This document shows, one piece after another, positions 5,484 through 8,615 of a stretch of DNA of 8,615 nt. The stretch comes from Nitrososphaeraceae archaeon (GTDB lineage: Archaea; Thermoproteota; Nitrososphaeria; Nitrososphaerales; Nitrososphaeraceae): the NCBI GenBank assembly GCA_030038695.1, contig JASHSN010000196.1, positions 1 through 8,615 of the forward strand, in the 5' to 3' direction. The notes beneath the pieces are model-generated. The model saw nothing but the letters and a program-made list of their open reading frames with translations, had not been told where the DNA came from and ran no database searches. Numbering within the stretch: position 1 is the stretch's first letter; every line of letters begins with the position of its first letter. The translations under genes were made by a program, and so were the position numbers.

Positions 5484-6884
5484 TTGCAAAAATTCGATCT
5501 AATCGTCATAGGATCTGGCTCAGGGTTAGACGTAGCCAACGCTGCATCCCAACATGGTCTTAGAGTTGCAATTGTCGAAAAAGACAGAATGGGAGGAACA
5601 TGTCTTAATAATGGGTGTATACCATCCAAATTACTTATACAGAGTGCTGATGTAGCAGAAACAATTAAGCGAGCTGAACTATTTGGAGTAAATGTTCACG
5701 GGTACACTATAGAATTCGAAAAAATAGTTCGGAGAGTAAACACCATTACTGATTCCGATTCCGACCAGATCAGAAATGCATTTAAGGATGTCGACAATCC
5801 CAAGCTATTTTCAAATGAGTGTAAATTCATTGGACCTAAAACGGTTACTATAGTAGGAGAAGATAGTCATGATATCTTAACAGCAGAAAAAATACTGATA
5901 GCTGCTGGTGCTCGACCCAGAATACCCAACATAAAAGGTCTTGAAGGAACTGACTATTTGACTAGCAATGAGGCATTACGTCTTAAAAAACAACCTTATA
6001 CCCTTACTATTATCGGAGGAGGATACATAGCGTGTGAGTTGGCTCACTTTTTCGGAGCTTTGGGAACAAAGATAAACATCATCCAGCATAACAGCGTACT
6101 ACTTCCAAATGAGGACGAGGCGGTTTCCCAGAAATTTACAGAGATATTCTCAAAAAAATATAACGTTTACGTAGGTTATGAAACTGAATACGTATCAAAA
6201 GAAAATGATAATAATACCTTCTCTGTGATAGCAAAGGAAGATAGATCAGGAAAATCCTTGGAGATTGTGTCAGATCAGCTACTAATTGCTGCAGGAAGAA
6301 TTCCGAATTCAGACACCCTTGATCTTGAAAAAACCGGGGTTAGCGTTGGCGAAAAGGGTTACATTAAAACTGATAGATTCCTTGAAACCGACGTCAATGG
6401 AATATTCGCACTAGGCGACATAATAGGCCGATATTTATTCAAACACACAGCCAACCACGAAGCCAAGTATGCATATCACAATATTTTACATCCTGATCAA
6501 AAAATTCCCGTCAATTATGCAGCAATGCCACACGCAATTTTTAGCTCACCTCAGATTGCGAGCGTAGGTTTCACAGAACAAGAACTGAAGAAACGGTGCG
6601 TAAAATATCAAAAGTCTGTCTATTCCTACATGAATACCGCAATGGGACTGGCACTTGAAGATCGAGATGGGTTTGTAAAATTTCTCACAGATAAAATGAA
6701 CGGGAAAATCCTTGGTTGTCATATTATCGGAAGCGAAGCATCGATTCTTATTCATGAGGTTTTAGTGGCTATGAGGGCTGATGAGAACGGTGGTTCCTTA
6801 GATAACATCATAAGAACCGTTCATATTCATCCTGCGTTATCTGAAGTAGTCTCTAGGGCAGCAGCCGAGATAGCTAGAATGTAG
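5484..6884 (+). CDS. lpdA: Dihydrolipoyl dehydrogenase-like class I pyridine nucleotide-disulphide oxidoreductase
   Basis: The 466-residue product has the full class I architecture. The FAD site starts with VIGSGSGLDVANAAS (8-22) and ends its second strand at Glu32. The redox disulphide is Cys40-Cys45 in GGTCLNNGCIPSK (37-49). The ILIAAGARP strand is at 137-145 and the NAD(P) site is TIIGGGYIACELAHFFG (175-191). The second FAD contact is GIFALGDIIG (306-315), and the dimerisation domain carries the His-Glu pair in HIHPALSE (His449, Glu454). Such enzymes reoxidise dihydrolipoamide of 2-oxoacid dehydrogenases or glycine cleavage using NAD; relatives reduce Hg(II) or mycothione. There is no MerA metal domain and no vicinal C-terminal Cys pair, so lipoamide is the likelier substrate. 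Two oddities: Leu replaces the third glycine of GxGxxG, and the coenzyme-discriminating strand ends in Gln201-His202, so NAD versus NADP is unclear. The start is TTG, with an in-frame stop 12 bases upstream. No E1/E2 gene is adjacent. Confidence 0.9.
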   Translation: MQKFDLIVIGSGSGLDVANAASQHGLRVAIVEKDRMGGTCLNNGCIPSKLLIQSADVAETIKRAELFGVNVHGYTIEFEKIVRRVNTITDSDSDQIRNAFKDVDNPKLFSNECKFIGPKTVTIVGEDSHDILTAEKILIAAGARPRIPNIKGLEGTDYLTSNEALRLKKQPYTLTIIGGGYIACELAHFFGALGTKINIIQHNSVLLPNEDEAVSQKFTEIFSKKYNVYVGYETEYVSKENDNNTFSVIAKEDRSGKSLEIVSDQLLIAAGRIPNSDTLDLEKTGVSVGEKGYIKTDRFLETDVNGIFALGDIIGRYLFKHTANHEAKYAYHNILHPDQKIPVNYAAMPHAIFSSPQIASVGFTEQELKKRCVKYQKSVYSYMNTAMGLALEDRDGFVKFLTDKMNGKILGCHIIGSEASILIHEVLVAMRADENGGSLDNIIRTVHIHPALSEVVSRAAAEIARM

Positions 6885-7070
6885 ATTATTTGATACAGAC
6901 CCACAAACCATACCCAAAAGGGTTGTCGGCATTACTCTATACGTTATCACTGGCTTTAGGGATATTGATGAACAAATCGGAATTGAACCTTCGCTTACTC
7001 TAGATGCAACTCTTCGAACGCTGACTCCGTCTCTTCAACAATAAATCCGCTTACGCACTTAGACTACAGA

Positions 7071-7616
7071 CTATTTGAATTCCCACATTTTGTAGCTGTA
7101 GTTCCCGGAATTATCAACTTGCCACTCGCTGAATCCAACGATATGTTTAAGAAATGCTAACCTGCCAGTTGAATTTGTACTATATAGCTGGGCTGTAGGA
7201 TATACTACCTTCCCTATTTCTGTAAGGCCTCTGCCATATCCTTTTGCTATAGCCATTTCTTTATTATCAACTGTCTTTAGCATTCCATGACCTACACCTT
7301 GGATCGCACCACTTGGTGTATGTGAATTAATATAAGTCCATACTTCTGTAACGTCCACTCCGTTAGTAAATCTTCCAAGACCAGCGTATGAAACCTCCTG
7401 AGCCGTTGAGTTTATCATCTTTTGAGCTACGATTTTACCGTGTACTTCATAAATTAAGTGACCATGTATATTAGATGATGTGTCGTTTGTAATACTAGTA
7501 TTGTTTTGTGAAGCTGCAGCATCCAATTCGTAGCCCAGCAAGGCTATTGAACTTAGTATTGTTCCAATCACTACCAATATAACAAATTCTATTTTTGCCA
7601 TTTTTTCATTCAGCAT
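7071..7616 (-). CDS. Exported protein of unknown function, beta-rich
   Basis: This 181-residue product begins with a signal peptide or membrane anchor: a charged start (NEKMAKIE) and a hydrophobic run at about 11-29 (FVILVVIGTILSSIALLGY). An AAAS stretch at 33-36 could be a cleavage region. The mature part is rich in short strands and glycines, with GLGRFTNGVDVTEVWTY (79-95), GAIQGVGHGML (103-113) and MAIAKGYGRG (121-130). Alternating Gly and hydrophobic residues suggest a small beta barrel, but I cannot assign a named family. About five N-X-S/T sequons (such as 38, 44, 69, 148, 172) fit an archaeal surface glycoprotein. The ATG at 7616 is the longest choice. Met6 (codon at 7601-7599) gives a cleaner signal peptide and lies about 24 bases after an AT-rich box next to the first ATG, so it is a real alternative. 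It is divergent from the alpha/beta hydrolase gene and convergent with the disulphide oxidoreductase gene. Confidence 0.8.
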   Translation of the reverse strand: MLNEKMAKIEFVILVVIGTILSSIALLGYELDAAASQNNTSITNDTSSNIHGHLIYEVHGKIVAQKMINSTAQEVSYAGLGRFTNGVDVTEVWTYINSHTPSGAIQGVGHGMLKTVDNKEMAIAKGYGRGLTEIGKVVYPTAQLYSTNSTGRLAFLKHIVGFSEWQVDNSGNYSYKMWEFK

Positions 7617-7708
7617 TATATAATTTTTGAGGGTCTTAAGAAGTTAACACATTTTTCCATGTCCTATTAGACCAATCTTCCTACTGAGCTGAATAGGTGT
7701 GAAACTTT

Positions 7709-7723
7709 TTTAACCGGGTTAAA
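7709..7723. promoter_or_regulatory. 15-bp palindrome, possible operator
   Basis: TTTAACC-G-GGTTAAA has perfect 7-bp arms around one base. It lies in the divergent region between the exported protein (start 7616) and the alpha/beta hydrolase (start 7873). A helix-turn-helix dimer site is the simplest reading, though no regulator is encoded in the window. Confidence 0.35.
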
Positions 7724-7759
7724 TTTCCCTATTTTATTAAAATCTCGCTCAAGTCGCTA

Positions 7760-7769
7760 GTGATATCAC
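7760..7769. promoter_or_regulatory. 10-bp perfect palindrome GTGATATCAC
   Basis: This perfectly symmetric decamer is centred 48-49 bases from the TTTAACC palindrome in the same divergent region. It lies about 70 bases before the hydrolase TATA-like box. Regulatory function is inferred only from symmetry and position. Confidence 0.25.
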
Positions 7770-7840
7770 ATCTGTCAGTAGCAAGCAAATTACTACAGGA
7801 ATAGTAAGGCTTCTAATCAATTAACCATTTTTCAGTAATC

Positions 7841-7850
7841 CTTTTAAATT
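7841..7850 (+). promoter_or_regulatory. TATA-like box for the alpha/beta hydrolase gene
   Basis: CTTTTAAATT is centred about 27 bases before the ATG at 7873, again implying a leaderless transcript. The competing ATG at 7862 is followed by a stop after four codons, so 7873 is the start. Confidence 0.5.
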
Positions 7851-7872
7851 GAGTAATTATTATGGCTTTATC

Positions 7873-8615
7873 ATGAAAAGTATTTCCTTTGATTTTTCTG
7901 GAAAAACAATCTTTCTTTTAATTGTTATTGCAGCTAGTACTGTTCTTATCACCTTCCTAAACCAAAATCAGGTCGGACTAGCGCAACAACAAATTAATCA
8001 AACGTCGTCATCTCTAACCAATCAAGAACAGTCTACTGGTATATCCTTTCTGATTGATAACACTACATTCTCTCATCATATGGCAATTGTTAATAATGGT
8101 GTTCAAATACACTACGTTATTGGAGGTCACGGTGCTCCTGTAGTTTTATTACACGGATGGCCGGAAACATGGTATGAATGGCGTCATGTAATGCCAGCCT
8201 TAGCCAAGAACTATACTGTCATTGCACCTGACCTACGAGGGCTTGGAGATTCTTCAAAACCATCAAATGGTTATGACGGTAAAACCGTAGCTGAAGACAT
8301 ACATCAACTAGTTACTCATCTAGGATTTAAAACAATTTTCCTAGTGGGTCACGATATCGGATCTCAAATAGCCTATTCTTACGCAGCCGCACATCCTACG
8401 GAAGTAAAGAGGTTAGTAGTCATCGATTACACCTTTTCAGGTTTTGCACCTCCCGGAAAAATGCCAACATGGTGGTCCATATTCCATCAAGTACCAGATA
8501 TGCCAGAAGCCCTTGTTGAAGGAAAAGAGCTTTTGTATTTATCATGGTTCTATCATAATCTTGCATATAATCCATCAGCAATCACGCAGGCTGATATCAA
8601 TGAATTTGTTAGCCA
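7873..8615 (+). CDS. Exported or membrane-anchored alpha/beta hydrolase, epoxide hydrolase/haloalkane dehalogenase type (3' end outside window)
   Basis: The first 247 residues are present and the frame is open at the window edge. The N-terminus has a hydrophobic segment at about 13-29 (IFLLIVIAASTVLITFL), then a Gln/Ser/Thr-rich linker (38-56), so the catalytic domain probably faces outside the cell. The alpha/beta hydrolase fold starts at about residue 70. HGWPETWYEW (94-103) is the oxyanion-hole HGxP segment, APDLRGLGDSSKP (118-130) is typical of the epoxide hydrolase group, and VGHDIGSQIAY (158-168) is the nucleophile elbow. The nucleophile is therefore Asp161, as in epoxide hydrolases and haloalkane/haloacetate dehalogenases, not Ser as in esterases. 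The cap begins with PTWWSIFHQVPDMPEAL (198-214). The catalytic acid and base lie past the edge, so epoxide hydrolase cannot be separated from dehalogenase. The fluoroacetate dehalogenase HDRG arginine is replaced by Ile162, which leans towards epoxide hydrolase. Confidence 0.88.
   Translation, partial: MKSISFDFSGKTIFLLIVIAASTVLITFLNQNQVGLAQQQINQTSSSLTNQEQSTGISFLIDNTTFSHHMAIVNNGVQIHYVIGGHGAPVVLLHGWPETWYEWRHVMPALAKNYTVIAPDLRGLGDSSKPSNGYDGKTVAEDIHQLVTHLGFKTIFLVGHDIGSQIAYSYAAAHPTEVKRLVVIDYTFSGFAPPGKMPTWWSIFHQVPDMPEALVEGKELLYLSWFYHNLAYNPSAITQADINEFVS

Noticed and set aside
6546..6755. 69-codon minus-strand open frame
   Set aside because: It is antisense to the dimerisation domain of the Lpd-like enzyme.

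Overview
The window looks like AT-rich chromosomal DNA from an ammonia-oxidising archaeon of the Nitrososphaeria (Nitrososphaera/Nitrosocosmicus type). The reasons are: a PAC2-family proteasome-assembly chaperone; the remains of an F420/flavin PPOX-family gene; several exported proteins rich in N-glycosylation sequons; and archaeal TATA-like boxes centred about 26-30 bases before start codons, with almost no room for Shine-Dalgarno leaders. This placement is inferred from gene content and style, not from a marker gene.

Layout: 1-996 (+) is the 3' part of a secreted-looking protein resembling the C-terminal region of N,N-dimethylformamidase large subunits. 1253-1633 (+) is a small VOC (glyoxalase-fold) protein. 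About 1935-2339 (+) is a decayed PPOX-family gene that can be read only by correcting three or four frameshifts and one in-frame stop. 2426-3211 (-) is an ABC-2 permease without an adjacent ATPase gene. 3554-4495 (+) is the PAC2 protein, which ends in a possible HbYX motif (Met-Tyr-Gly). 4767-5192 (-) is an unrecognised 141-residue protein. 5484-6884 (+) is a class I pyridine-nucleotide disulphide oxidoreductase, probably dihydrolipoyl dehydrogenase. 7071-7616 (-) is an exported protein of unknown function. 7873 to the window end (+) is a membrane-anchored or secreted alpha/beta hydrolase of the epoxide hydrolase/dehalogenase type, cut by the window edge.

The genes are mostly monocistronic and alternate in strand, and they do not form an obvious pathway or operon. 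Three are probably extracytoplasmic (1-996, 7071-7616, 7873-end), one is an integral membrane transporter subunit, and the rest are cytosolic. I see no RNA gene, CRISPR array, insertion sequence or phage gene, and no convincing new multigene system. The most notable points are the multiply broken PPOX gene, a perfect 12-bp hairpin inside the PAC2 coding region, the MYG C-terminus of that protein, the variant FAD-binding motif of the disulphide oxidoreductase, and perfect palindromes in two promoter regions.
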